From assembly GCA_022495005.1 (NCBI GenBank), contig JAGYXB010001606.1:372001-436000 (forward strand): a stretch of DNA of 64,000 nt. Direction: 5' to 3'. This document shows, in pieces, positions 1 to 12,128 of this stretch (its first letter is position 1; every line of letters starts with the position of its first letter). The notes beneath the pieces are model-generated. The model was not told the origin of the DNA. It ran no database searches and saw nothing but the letters and a program-made list of their open reading frames with translations. The translations under genes and the position numbers were made by a program. Source of the DNA: Rhyacophila brunnea. Lineage: Eukaryota; Arthropoda; Insecta; Trichoptera; Rhyacophilidae.

Positions 1-48
1 ATTATCCTCTGGGTACTACTGGATGACAAGATTTTTCCAGTGATGATA
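1..48 (-). mobile_element. RTE-type LINE 3'-end relic
   Basis: The first bases (around GGTACTACTGGATGAC, then TTTTTCCAG) resemble the 3'-terminal ORF2 region of the RTE copies at 31.3 and 33.7 kb (GGTACCACTGGATGAC, then TTTGTCCAGCG). Orientation matches a minus-strand element. Only this edge is inside the window and it has diverged; the rest probably continues to the left. Confidence 0.5.
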
Positions 49-550
49 TAACCGTACATCACTACTTCAAGGACCACTTTGTATTGTGTGAAACAGTTAT
101 TTTCACTCCCATGTCCGTTTACTTACTTATTTTTCAATCCCTGAACATTGTGCACATTAATACATTACGACTGCATAATCTGCAAACCGGCAAACTCCAT
201 TTGGGTAAATTAATCAGGAAAGAGAAGAAACCTAATAATTTAACTATCGCGCGGAATTTAACAATTCCAAAAATACAATTGTTAGCGTTTTTTATTTACA
301 AATTATCTGCACTATAAATCAATACACATTTATATGTAAAGACAATTTATATAAAGAACGGAGTTGTTCCATTTTTACGATATTGGAAATTTGGCACCTG
401 CAGTCGACTATTTTGTGTGAACAACGATAACGCATGTATTTATAGATTTAAGAGTTTGAAATTTTGTGTGAGCATAGAAAACGTGCTTTATAACAAAATC
501 CAATGACATTAATATGCACGAAGCATCTGGAAAAAAAATGACACTCACTT

Positions 551-748
551 TTTTGTCGGGTCTGCCGAATGGCATAATCTGTTCTAACGCCATTACAATA
601 AAGATGATATTGCTATAAATTCCCGATGCTTTTTGTCGGTCTGCCGAATGGTTCGGTTCGGACGGTTTCGCTCAAATGAACATTGACACTAGAAACACTG
701 TTCTAACGCCATTACAATAAAGGTGATATTGCTATAAATTCCCGATGC
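551..748. repeat. Imperfect tandem duplication
   Basis: Two tandem units begin TTTTTGTCGG(G)TCTGCCGAATGG and end in GTTCTAACGCCATTACAATA...ATTCCCGATGC (about 551-629 and 630-748). The second unit carries about 40 extra bases in its middle. The repeat lies in what is probably the last intron of the alkaline phosphatase gene. Confidence 0.75.
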
Positions 749-1163
749 GTGATATCGCATAATGGAAATTGCGTGACGTCTACCTATACATGTGCGAATG
801 TCGCTATGAGTGAATTTACTTGCTAGCTATTGTATTGAGTGCGTTGTCCATTAATAATGTTATTGACAAAATCCCATCAAAATCTAATTTTTGGTGAAAA
901 GTGCAGTTAGCTGGTTTGCAGAGCAGCGAATTCCATACTTACCTCATTATATTAAACATAGTTTCTGTACCTCTTTTGAATGTAAGCTCAGTGTTTTGCA
1001 TGAAATGGAAGAATACATTGGTTAAATACCATTACGTATAATTTATATTGAGTAGGTATCATTTATTAATTGACTTTATTAAATATAGCTCGGGTAAAGG
1101 TTAATCAGGCCATATCTACAATCTTTACCGGTTTCTGTAATAACACCACTTTGCTTGTTTCAG

Positions 1164-1456
1164 GTGATCCCAGGTATCGTTACCCTGCCACATTTCCACT
1201 CAAAGAATCAACCAGCGGTGGAGAAGATGTCGCGGTATTCGCAGAAGGTCCTTTCGCTCGACTCTTCACTGGAAACTACGAGCAGCATCTCATACCGCAC
1301 ATGATGGCGTACGCCATGTGCGTAGGGCACGGAGACACGGCATGCGGAAACAAAGAAACGAAGAGTGTCAGTTATGCCGTAACTCCAATACCTTTTTCAA
1401 TTGCAGTTGGTTCAATGGTATTGGTTGTAACACTATTTGAAAAATGTTTTATTTAA
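1164..1456 (+). CDS. Alkaline phosphatase, last coding exon (partial gene)
   Basis: This is the 3'-terminal exon of a metazoan alkaline phosphatase, a zinc/magnesium enzyme usually GPI-anchored on the outer membrane or in the gut lumen. The acceptor is TTGCTTGTTTCAG ending at 1163; the exon enters in the middle of a codon (two bases complete it) and encodes 96 residues. The family hallmark GGEDVAVFAEGPFARLF is clear and is followed by EQHLIPHMMAYAMCVG, matching the conserved EQ..I.H.MA.A.C block. The exon ends in a hydrophobic stretch (about FSIAVGSMVLVVTLF) with a short tail and stop, as expected for a GPI-attachment signal. Two AATAAA signals lie 64-83 bases downstream. One oddity: the family motif normally reads T-H-x-G-E-D-V, where His is a zinc ligand, but here it is T-S-G-G-E-D-V. 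Upstream exons lie left of the window. The family call is very sure; activity is doubtful. Confidence 0.93.
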
Positions 1457-1519
1457 TTAATATTCTTTATTAAATTTTGAAAATATTTCAGAGAATGAAA
1501 GATCTGACATCTGTTGATG

Positions 1520-1539
1520 AATAAATGTAATAAAATAAA
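1520..1539 (+). promoter_or_regulatory. Poly(A) signals of alkaline phosphatase
   Basis: Two AATAAA hexamers, at 1520-1525 and 1534-1539, follow the alkaline phosphatase stop codon by 63 and 77 bases. This spacing is typical for a short 3' UTR. Confidence 0.6.
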
Positions 1540-1559
1540 AACAATATTTTTTCTGAAAT

Positions 1560-2480
1560 ACCTATCCCTGTGTAGATTTGTTTTTCGTTACCCTGACTCG
1601 GACACACCACTGACAAAAAAGTGAAGATATTTTTAACAATATTATATTTTGAGAAAGTACAAAGAAATATAAAATTCGATGTAAAATAAATAATTCTTTC
1701 CGATGTGTTGAATTTTTTTTGGAATGATTACTATAAAAGCCTAAAGATTCTGACAGCGAAACCCTGGTGATTAACTATGGTGAATAATTTTATGAAACGT
1801 AATTTGGAATATATTATCATCAATATGAGTAGTTGTTTTTTTTTTAAATAATTATTATACTTATTATTAATTAAAATATTAGTTGCCATCTATGAATGTA
1901 AAATGATAATTTCCATGAGTGGGTACCAAAATAGTGTAGGTAGGTATTATAATATATTAAAATAATATAAATATTATAAAGAAAATATTACAAGGTACAA
2001 AAAAGTTGTCCATAATTAGAGAGATATAGGTATAAAATATTGTATTTTAATGGATACTATTAATATGATAACGCTAAAATTTGATCAATACCTTAAAATA
2101 TTAAACCACAGATGTCATTGACTCGTTATATATGAAGATTGTGTAAACCAGTGAGGTTTGATTTTTTCACTGTGCTCGGAGAGATTTGCAAATAAAAATC
2201 GTACATTGTCCACCTTTAGTTTGGGCAAACCCGTTATAAAATTTCATTGGCTGAGAATTATTCCATACTAATAATTCGATTCACTTAATACAATAATTAA
2301 TACGCCAAGATAATATAAAGAATGGCTCCAAATGCTTTACGAACTGTCATAAAATGTGTATGCTTTAAATCTATGTAAATGTAGTTAAATGTCTGTTTTA
2401 TACGGTAAATCAGTGGTCTAATTATTAAACCTTTGGATTGCTGGGAAACCAATAATATTATAATATCTAACATTAATTTA
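1560..2480. other. AT-rich intergenic stretch, no gene seen
   Basis: Very AT-rich sequence with homopolymer T/A runs. I see no exon-like reading frame and no clear repeat boundary before the TTAA-flanked element at 2481. Confidence 0.5.
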
Positions 2481-2972
2481 TTAAGGGGGATGCTTATACT
2501 ATCAGAGGCGAAAAGAGGCACCTAACGTAAAAATACGAAGCTTGCAATTTGAGTTTTTTTTTTGATAATTTACAATTTAAACTGTAGTAATTAATAAATA
2601 TGTATCTGAAAACACTAAAAAGATTTTTTATTTTTTTTTAAATTTAAAGATAAACTGGCAATTGTAAAAAAATGTAATAAAATGTGAATTCGTTGCAGGG
2701 TCAAATCTTATTATTACATTATATTTTATGGCCATATTTATTATTAAAATTTAGTTTATTAGGTGTTAGATTTTCTGTCGTTTAGATTTTTGACTAATTC
2801 ATCGTTTTAATATTTTTTATATGTATTTTAAAAAACATCGATTTTTATAAAAATATAAATGTGTATAACTTGAAATCCTTTTATTTATATCAAATTTTAT
2901 TTTAGGCATGGTCCCAATATTGAAGCTCGATTTGATATAAATAAGAAGGATTTCAAGTTATACAGTTAGGCA
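2481..2972. mobile_element. TTAA-family foldback element, copy 1
   Basis: The element starts TTAAGGGGGAT and contains the family block CGAAGCTTGCAATTTGAG followed by TTTGATAATTTACAATTT. It runs to AACTTGAAATCC, then snaps back: the arm at 2868-2893 (AACTTGAAATCCTTTTATTT) is repeated inverted at about 2931-2962 (AAATAAGAAGGATTTCAAG). The block GGCATGGTCCCAATATT lies in the loop. Related copies lie at 21.0, 41.0, 50.4 and 60.7 kb. Confidence 0.75.
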
Positions 2973-3905
2973 GAAAGAAAATCACAAATGGAGTTAATGA
3001 TTTGTAAGCTATTAGATGGCATACTTAGAAAAAAAATAATAAAAATCATTATTCAAAAACTGACTTCAGAAAGAAAACATTGAAATTCAAAAGAAATATC
3101 GTTATCACAAACATTTGACAAAGAATATATTTTTATATTAAATATATTTTTTTCTTTCTTTCCAAATAATATTATAAAAATACAATTCCAAAGGTAGGTA
3201 GGTAACATAATAAAACAAAATTTTACAGCAATGATATTTTTATTTCACAACTTTTTTTAATAATACAATCATAAATATTCATCTGGTAATTTGTTTAATT
3301 TATATTATATTTCCATACATCGACGGCTATTCCAATACGCAATATATAACATTTATGTTCAACTTAAATTTCTTACAAAATAAAACTGTAAAAATACATC
3401 AGTATCTTTAACTTTTTAAAATTTTGCATGGGCAACGAGTACAGTTTTTATATTTATTTGATGACATTACAATTTTATATAATATATTATATAAATGTAT
3501 CTTTAAATTTAATAGTATCTGTCATATGCGTAACAGTAACTCTGTATAATAATCTAGTTCAGTAGGTCTATTCTTAACGGTTATGACTTTAGCACGTTTC
3601 CATTATAATCATTGTTCCAAATTAACACGGAAGGTTTAAACTAAACTGTTATTGGCTGCAATCTCTAATTCGTAATATGGCATAAATTTAGGACGGTAGA
3701 TATTTCGGTCAAATTCGGATATGTTCGTTTTGCCGAACCAAAGCGGATAAGACCGAACACAAGCGGATAAAGCTGAATCATTGCCAATGAGCCGAACACA
3801 AGAATTTTCGTATTGACACGTCAGACATATCAACATAATCTCCAATTTTATTAGTCATGTCATTGTGATTGCAGCAAAACAGTCGGTCTTACATCTCAAT
3901 TCTCA

Positions 3906-4154
3906 ATATCGTCGTTGAAACTAGAAAATTTTGTAACTTCAAAAAGAGACAAAAAACATCATGGTTTTGTATACCTACTTACAAATATATGGTTTTGTAG
4001 TTAAATCATCCATGATTTAACAATTTACATTTTTTTGGAATTACATCATTTGCAAGACGGGTAGATATTTATTAACAACGGCCACTAGATGGCATTCAAA
4101 GTCAATTTTCGATTAAAACGGAGTTACACATTTTTCTAGTTTCATCGACGATAT
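3906..4154. mobile_element. MITE-like element with about 32-bp TIRs
   Basis: The left end ATATCGTCGTTGAAACTAG is the inverse of the right end CTAGTTTCATCGACGATAT, with similarity continuing inward for about 32 bp. The interior is non-coding. This is probably a small non-autonomous DNA transposon; the target duplication is not resolved. Confidence 0.7.
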
Positions 4155-4614
4155 GTAAAATTGCCCTACTCTGTCTTGTTCTCAAAGTTAGCATGGTCAA
4201 GAGGGACTGTTAAAAGATATCACCTTTTGACAGTTCAGACGGCTAATTTTTTTACATAATTAACTGCCAGAATAAGTAAAGTGATAAATGTGATCACAAT
4301 TAGCTCTTTTTTGATGTCAAGTGATATGTTAGAATAGGCCTGCTGAAATATTAAAATGAAATCGAAGGAATTCAAGTTTGCATAAATGTAAAATATTACG
4401 CATTTAATAAAAGGGTAGATATTTTAATATCCATGTTATTTTGACATCAAAATGTAAATGTGCTTTATCTATAACAATAATATTGTAATTTTGTATTCAA
4501 CAAACTATAACATTTTATTAATAATATGTATTATTATTATGGAACGAAATCTATAATATTTAATTTATTTATGATTAGGTATATATTATTTTAGTATAAG
4601 TATTTACTATTTTC

Positions 4615-5222
4615 TGACTAAAAGTGTACAATATTGTAGTATATATATATATATATATATATGTGTTGTGACAATATAATATTATACTTGCGCAATAGAT
4701 AAAAATACATCATCTTATAATAATATTATGATGTAATAAGATTATTGTGAACTGCCATAATAATAAAAACAATCAACTAAAAGATTTTGGTGAGCTTTTA
4801 AAAATCATTTGAGATAAAATAAAATGGCGATAAAATGATTGATTGTCATAATTTATAATGTACTATTATTTATAATATAATAAATTTTTAAATTTCATGA
4901 AAGCTCATATTATTACATGAAATAATGTTGATATTTTGAAGTACACATTATAAAGTAAGCATGAGTATTTAATATGAAGTAAATAAATATAATATTATAC
5001 AATTTCTTCATGGAATTTGTTATATTTTTTTTATGAATAATATATATTTTTAAATTCCATGAAGAAATTAAATATAATATAATACAATTTCTTCATGGAA
5101 TTTGTTAAATTTTTTCAGATGTATTTTTGCAATGATGCTATTAATAATTATGTAATATTGCTATATTATATTACATTATATGGTTAATACACAACATTGA
5201 TAATATTGTACACTTTCAGTCA
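4615..5222. mobile_element. 608-bp TIR element (MITE) with internal repeats
   Basis: The left terminus reads TGACTAAAAGTGTACAATAT and the right terminus is its inverse with one mismatch (ATATTGTACACTTTCAGTCA). The interior holds an (AT)n run at 4641-4662 and three copies of an 18-bp word: AATTTCTTCATGGAATTT at about 5001 and 5086 in direct orientation, and inverted at 5052-5069. No coding capacity is seen. Confidence 0.75.
4641..4662. repeat. (AT)n microsatellite
   Basis: About eleven uninterrupted AT dinucleotides inside the 4615-5222 TIR element. Confidence 0.95.
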
Positions 5223-5704
5223 CATATATCTGTGTGCATAATATTATATTTTAATATGAGGAAGTTTTCAGTTTTATTTCACCGATATAATAATATAAAA
5301 AATCTAATACCATTCAAATATTATTACAATGACATCTGTGCTTGAAATTAGAAAATAAGTCTAAAATCACTACCTTTCAGAAGATTTAGAAATAGATCGA
5401 TTTTTGGACAACTTTGTTACTTTCTATAATATTATTACTGTATGATGGGTATTGTTAACTAATTCAGCTGTATTAATTCGACTCACATCTTTTATAATAG
5501 TAACTAGGTAGGTATACATTATGGTTAATTTGGCATATTATTATTCAACTCACTTTTTATTTTTTAGACTTATTTCCTTTTCATACACAGATATATTATA
5601 ATTATTATAGTGGAGCAACTGAACCTTGAAATTGCGCAGATTGCGATTTTTCCACTGCGCATGAATTACATAGGGTAAATTTAATTATTGTTTCAGTTAT
5701 TATA

Positions 5705-6092
5705 CCCCGTTTACACGTACATGGATTTACTGTAGACAGTAAGAAAATGTATGGGTAAACATGTATTATCCTGCAGTTCTCAAGATTGCATGCATGAATC
5801 AAACAAGTTTGGAAACTTCTGAATTTTCATGTGACAATAAGATTTTTACGATCTGCGCCTGCGCAGAAGAACGATAATGGGAAACCTGCCAGCAAAGGGC
5901 AGGTTGACCGATTTTCACTAGCTGTCAAATAGTACGAAATAGTAACATAAAATCACAACATCGTGTCTCGCTCACTCTTAAAGAATGAATTAGAGAGACA
6001 GTCAGCACATTTACGTGTAATCAGTTATTGTCATGATAGTTTAAAATAATAAGCACTATTGCCGCCACTAAATCCATGCACGTGTATAGGTG
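5705..6092. mobile_element. MITE with CCCCGTTTACACG-type ends
   Basis: The left end CCCCGTTTACACGTACATGG mirrors the right end AATCCATGCACGTGTATAGG. The interior contains GTCTCGCTCACTCTTAAAGA and AGTTATTGTCATGATAGT segments that recur, degraded, at 54.9-55.6 kb, where the right end reads CATGTGTAAACGGGG. Non-coding. Confidence 0.7.
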
Positions 6093-6099
6093 CTATTAT

Positions 6100-9010
6100 A
6101 TTCGACAGCTCTTACATGAAGCCTATTATGTCGTTTTCTCTCGCTCAGCGTTGCTCTAACTATGTCATATTTTCTGTCAAACTAACAAACTTCATACTTA
6201 TGTGGAATGTTTACATAAATAGTGACAAAATTTTAAATTTTGGGTAGGTAGGTACCTATATTTTTTGTGGTTTTTTAATGATATAATTATTATATTAATT
6301 TTTTCGTATAAATGTAATATATATTTTCTTATATTATTATACTGGTGATAAATAAAACTGTTCTTTTTTAGTGAGTATCATGAATTTTATACATTCCAAC
6401 TCAATCCGTAAAGGCTAAATTACGAAACATTAAGCGTCTTAGTTACGTCATCCGAACAATGTGCTACCGATTAACCATTCAGTTGATGTTCCACACCCTG
6501 TATAGCTAAATGAACACATAATTAAATTTTATGTAGCCAATATGATTATTTAACACATCGAAATCTATATATATATTTATTTTTTTATTCTATGTTTTCT
6601 ATTTCTATCATATTTATTAGAAATATTAAATGGACACTCAAAAGTTATGACATTTTTTTTATTATTATACCTTCGTTAATTACTATTGTAAATAATAAAT
6701 CTGTCATATCAAAAAACAGTAGATCGGTTCAAAATATGTAATTGAAACGTAGGTATAACTACAACCTTTAACCAATTTAAGGAGTTGAATCAGGATAGTA
6801 TCTATCAATATTTCTTTGTTTCGACTTACATTACCTCCCTTTTTCTTAGCCTCATAGAAATTGTCAATATATGAGAGTGTTCAATGCATTGAAGTCAACC
6901 AAGCTTTTTAAAAAAGATCTTCGCCCATGTGAATTAAAATATTATTATAGTATGATTCGTCAACTATAATTAGAATCGCATGGATGGCATGTTTAGACTC
7001 AACAATAAATTAATATTTGCGGTCACTAGCAATTACAATGTGGTCGTATATTATTACTTCCATTTATAATAACAATTAAAATACTTGAACCCATTTTCTT
7101 GTATTTGTTTCTGTTTTTTAGATATAGTAATTTTATTATATTTTACTGCGATATTGGCGAAATTAGTCACTCGTTTCTGTAAATAAATGCTTTGATTTAC
7201 AAATTATGAATGTACTTGATTTTTTTATGTTTATATTCAAATACTTAGGCTAAATAAAATAGTCATAACTTTCAAGATCCTTCCAATTTCTGACACCAAA
7301 CAATGAGTGTCTTATCATTCTCAAATGAATAATTTAAAATGGAACTAGGATAATATAATAAAGGTTGGAAAGAAGATTTTTGGAAAATTTTAAAAAGAAG
7401 TGATAAATTCAAAAATTTCAATCATGAAAGCTTCCACACGTAGATAAATGCATTTATATATATATAGTGTCAACCTATCACAAAATAATAACATAAAAAA
7501 ATAAGAACAAAATTATATTGAATACAGTTAAAATTTTGTTTTTTTTTTTTTCATTTTGGAATATTTAAATAAGCTCATTGATTTTGTGTTAAATATAGTC
7601 CAAAAACATATTATATACAATTTTATTGTTTCAACTAGGCCTTCAATAATATCAATATAATTAATTGAATTTTTAAACTATTACACCAACACTGACATTA
7701 TGGAAAATAATGTTGTACCTACGACATTAATAATTTCCAATAATAGTTTGAATGCTACTGCCATCTATATATTAAAGATTAAACTTAATAGCTTTATTAA
7801 AAATCCAATAGGTTGCCATTGAAAAATATCAGAAACTGATACACAATGATAACAATGTAAATGGAAAAGATTGCATTTTTCTGATGGAGGTTTTTATAAT
7901 CGGACACATTCATATCAATAATATTCAGGCTCATGAAATAATATAGTACCTATAGTGATAGTGAGTATTTACACCATGTAAGAATATTATAATATTATAT
8001 GTATTGAGAAATAATGAACCTGATTGTTTCGTGGATTTTACAAATATTTATAATAATAATAATATAAGATTAGCTTTTAAAAAATATCTTGTAAGAATAA
8101 TCTAAAAATAATTACACATTAGCATATTCAAACAGTAGTTCCTAAGGTTATAATATTATTTTTACATATACATTTAATATCAATATTATCCATATTTTAT
8201 TAAATATTTCTTTTTAAAACAACCTTTCAGATCACACTGAAAAACCGTGTTGTGGTGTATAATAAGACGAAACATTGTTCTGTTTAATGCACCGAGCCAA
8301 CGTTAGCCAAAACACTTTTAGGTTAGTAAGTTAAGGAGGTTGGTGAAAAGTATTTATTTAAATATAGTTGTCTCAAACAAATCAATGATTTAAAAAATTT
8401 AAATCATTCCACATGACATCTGTGAGAGAAAAAATAAAGATAAAAACAAACAACAATGAAACATCAGTATTACTACTAACAATCACTGACAACATTTAAT
8501 TTAAATGAAGGAATTAATTTGAAAACGTATATGTGTATGATAATTATAAATTCTAATGTTCTTCAATCTAAATACAATGATTTTTCATACATGTCGTTGT
8601 GTTTTAATAACACAACAAATTTTTGTGCTAGCAACACTTTATCGAATCGTAATCAGGTGCATGTCCATATAAGTGACAAGAGTGTACAAAGAATAAAATA
8701 AATTGATGTATCGATTTAGTGTGATTTTGACATTTTTTAAATTATTTTATTATTCCTATTCTATGCTTCATGATATTACTATGGCAGTATCTGACAGGCC
8801 GCAGATTTTTAATGACACATGTTGAATGTAGAGTAAAGTTCTTACTGAAATCGCTGTAATATCGATAATTTGTCATGTTACATTTCATAATTATTCAAAC
8901 AGATGTCATTGTGTGTTTAATTTTTTAGTATATGCAAATCAATCTCCAGTGGCTATTAATTTGAGTTTAAAGTCGGACGAGATAACTCTAACTCGCTCAT
9001 TCATCAAAAA
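6100..9010. other. AT-rich intergenic stretch without recognised genes
   Basis: About 70 percent or more A+T by eye. ORFs here are short, unspliced and low-complexity, and none resembles a known domain. No TIR pair stood out. Confidence 0.5.
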
Positions 9011-9019
9011 TAACACTAA

Positions 9020-9219
9020 AGCCGCGTTGACACGATCCAAGTACACTTGGACCGAGTGCCATTCAAGCGCACTCGTATGAGACATCTTCATACTAATTAT
9101 TCCTATCCAAGCTATCTTCGATGAGTAGGATGCGGTTCGAGTAGCTTGGATAGGAATAATTAGTATGAAGCACTTAGATGGCACTCGGTCCAAGTGTACT
9201 TGGACCGTGTCAACGTGCT
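9020..9219. mobile_element. 200-bp MITE, TAA target duplication (PIF/Harbinger-like?)
   Basis: A near-perfect foldback. The left end is AGCCGCGTTGACACGATCC and the right end GGACCGTGTCAACGTGCT, with matching interior blocks such as TACACTTGGACCGAGTGCC on the left and GGCACTCGGTCCAAGTG on the right. Inner arms around CCTATCCAAGCTA are also inverted. It is flanked by TAA at 9017-9019 and 9220-9222. A 3-bp TAA duplication fits PIF/Harbinger, but the superfamily is inferred from the duplication length alone. Confidence 0.8.
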
Positions 9220-12090
9220 TAAACTGTGCCTCATAGAGAGAGAAAACTCAATGAAAGCATAGAACCGGTTAAAAAATATAAGCTTTTCGAGAAACCAAAT
9301 AAAAGACTAGGTATAGGTATTTTCAAAAAAGTGTATTGAGTAATAGGTACATTATAAATGTCTCTTTTAGTTTACCGGTGAAAATATTCATATAAATGGA
9401 GGTAAATAAAACTGAGTGACAATAATAAGAATAGTAGGAATAGGTTTTTATGAATGGACAATATTATATTTTATTATATCGTGGTGGAGCATCAATACTC
9501 TGGTCTTTTTTTAATACAACCAGTCCAAAAGACAGTATAATATATGTTTTTTAAATCAGTACATACATAGTAAGTACCTACTGTGAAAACAATGGCGTAA
9601 AAATATAATTTATTGACGTATGTAAATACAATAAACATTATTATGTTTCTGGATAGTATAGTAATAATTATATTTTCATTTAAATTCGGTTAAAATGTGT
9701 AAGTGGACATAAATATCTAATAACAAATGGGGTAACGATTAATAAACTTTGATTTCAGAAATATTTTTTAGGTTTGGTATAAAAAATAATTCAATTGTAG
9801 GTATCTAACCAAAAAAATAAAAGTAATAGATCTTTCAAGATTTATAATAATAAATGTACTTTTAACTATTTTCTAAAACAGATGATCTTTTATCAAAAAT
9901 ATTTCATTGGTAATAAATAATATAAAATAAAATTTATTAAAGTATTAAATACACAACAAGGACAAAATTAAATGAATTTTAGGATTGAAGGTTTTAAAAC
10001 CATGTTTGTTGTTGCACAAGGATTGTTATTAATTTTCATTTATAATTACAAAAAAAAAATGTATGCAATGAGAAGGTAATAGTAATTTTTATGAGAATGC
10101 CATATATTTATGAGAATTAATATTAATTTTAAAATGTGCTAGAATTATTTGCTTGGTTCAACAATATTATTTTATATTATTATAATATGGCAATTCACAT
10201 TTTTCCACAAAAGCTCAATTTTAAAACACCTATAGCTAGAAAATGTTTTCGAAATATTTTCATAATAACCATTATTTTTTAGGCCTGTTTTAAGGACTTT
10301 TTGAAAAAAGGACGAATCTGTTTTTTTCAAGTCTCATATTATTATTTCGAAGATTTTGAAACTGTATAAAAAAATCTGCATTTTTTTAAATTTGCAGTCT
10401 ATCGAGGATTGTATTTTGATTCAGATATCAGATTTAAAAATTATTATAGGTGATTTCAGTGTTTTTAAATTCACAAAGTAGTCTAAGAAAGAGTCGAAAA
10501 CATCCTTGACTGCGATAAATACAATAAATAATTGTAATTTACGTTGCACTCTCGATTTATTACCAGATTAATTATTCATTTAAAATAAAAATGTTAAATT
10601 ATGGACTGATTTTCAAATATTTATAACATATTTCATTAAGTTTTATGATGAATGAAATTACTTTATCATAATTATTTATTTAATTAAAATTTTTATACGC
10701 ACGTGAAAATTTTGTGCAAAATATTCAGTTATGGACAAGATTTAGTTCATGTTTATAACTAATAAAGTTTTCACTACTTTTTAAAACTATAAAACAATAA
10801 ATTTCTATGAAGTATTAGGACATTTTAATTTTTATTAACTTTAAAATAAGTTCTTTGCGGCAATCATCTTCCTTAAAAGTATTTAGAACCTTACAATAAT
10901 GCAGTCAAATTAACACGATAAAATAATGTCAATATAATTATTTTAACACACTTTAAATAATTAATATAAAAATAATTAAATCAGTTATTAATATTAAATC
11001 TAAATAATATTATATCTACGAATAATTATTAAAAGAATATTATACATATTACGTCATAAATTAAGAATATATATTTATTTAATTAAATAATATTTAATGA
11101 ATGCCCTTTTAAATAAATCTAAATTTAAAAAAAATGGCCATTTAACAAGTTAATAATAATATTTTCTTTAAATAAAATAATAATAATTTACCGAAATAAT
11201 ATGAATGCAAAGTGTAAAAACTTATCTGGTTGATTATAGATTTTTTATTAATGTAAATCTCAATAAACGTTAATACTTTGATGGATTTAAAAATAATAAT
11301 TTCTCTCGGTAATGACAATAATTTTGAGCATTTTAAATTTATTGGTTGAGCATTAGTCACTAACTTGTCAAACCAATTAATAATCGTTGATTATTTTAAT
11401 ATAATATACCAAAATTTAAATCTGGGATTGCTCGAAATGGATTCTGTGTTGAACAGGGACATTAGAAAGTTTCCATAAACAGACTGAAGTCCTTTGCAGA
11501 GTGAAGATGCTGCTCGCTAACGTTTGGCAACACCTTGTGATTTTTGCATCGTAGTGAGCTTAGTTCCGAATTCGGCCGGCAGACGAATTATATATTTATT
11601 TGTGATTTAAATAATAATTATATTTAATATTTACTTCTAAATTATTAATTGCAACATTGTATAATTGAATTTAATATAATTTATTGTACTATTGTTGCGA
11701 AACATAATACTAAAATTACAAAATTAATCGTAATAAAAGTAGGTACTCAAAACCAGGAATATTAACAATTTTTACACTTTACATTTTCGGTAAAAATCTA
11801 TCATCACATTCAGTCGAAGATTATAATGTTATTATAGACTTGATCCAGTGTGCCGTAATTGTTCGGGCACTGGGTATGTTTTAGGTGACGGGTCGACAAT
11901 ACGAAATGTCGTGAAATGATCACTGATGTCGTCATTAAATTGTCACTGATGACATCTTAATAGAATGGTAGTAAAGAGCTGGTGTCAAATAATATCCAAT
12001 CATGTTAAATAATTGGTTTGTAATCTCAAGTGTTGAAGTCCTCGGGATTCAGTGGCCTGCTGCTGAAGAGCACGGAGACCACGCACCGCT
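9220..12090. other. AT-rich intergenic / 3' flank of calmodulin-like gene
   Basis: This stretch lies downstream of the calmodulin-like stop codon and may include its 3' UTR. It has many TAATATTAT runs. No exon or TIR pair could be supported. Confidence 0.4.
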
Positions 12091-12096
12091 AGCGCA

Positions 12097-12128
12097 CTAG
12101 TTCTTGGAGGTGAGGATTGTTACAAACT
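12097..12128 (-). CDS. Calmodulin-like exon 6 (C-terminus)
   Basis: A short terminal exon with acceptor GTCTTTTTCCAG. It begins AG TTT GTA ACA and ends TCC AAG AAC TAG, encoding (E)FVTILTSKN and the stop. Although only 32 bases are coding, the phase and peptide fit the preceding exon exactly. Confidence 0.88.
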
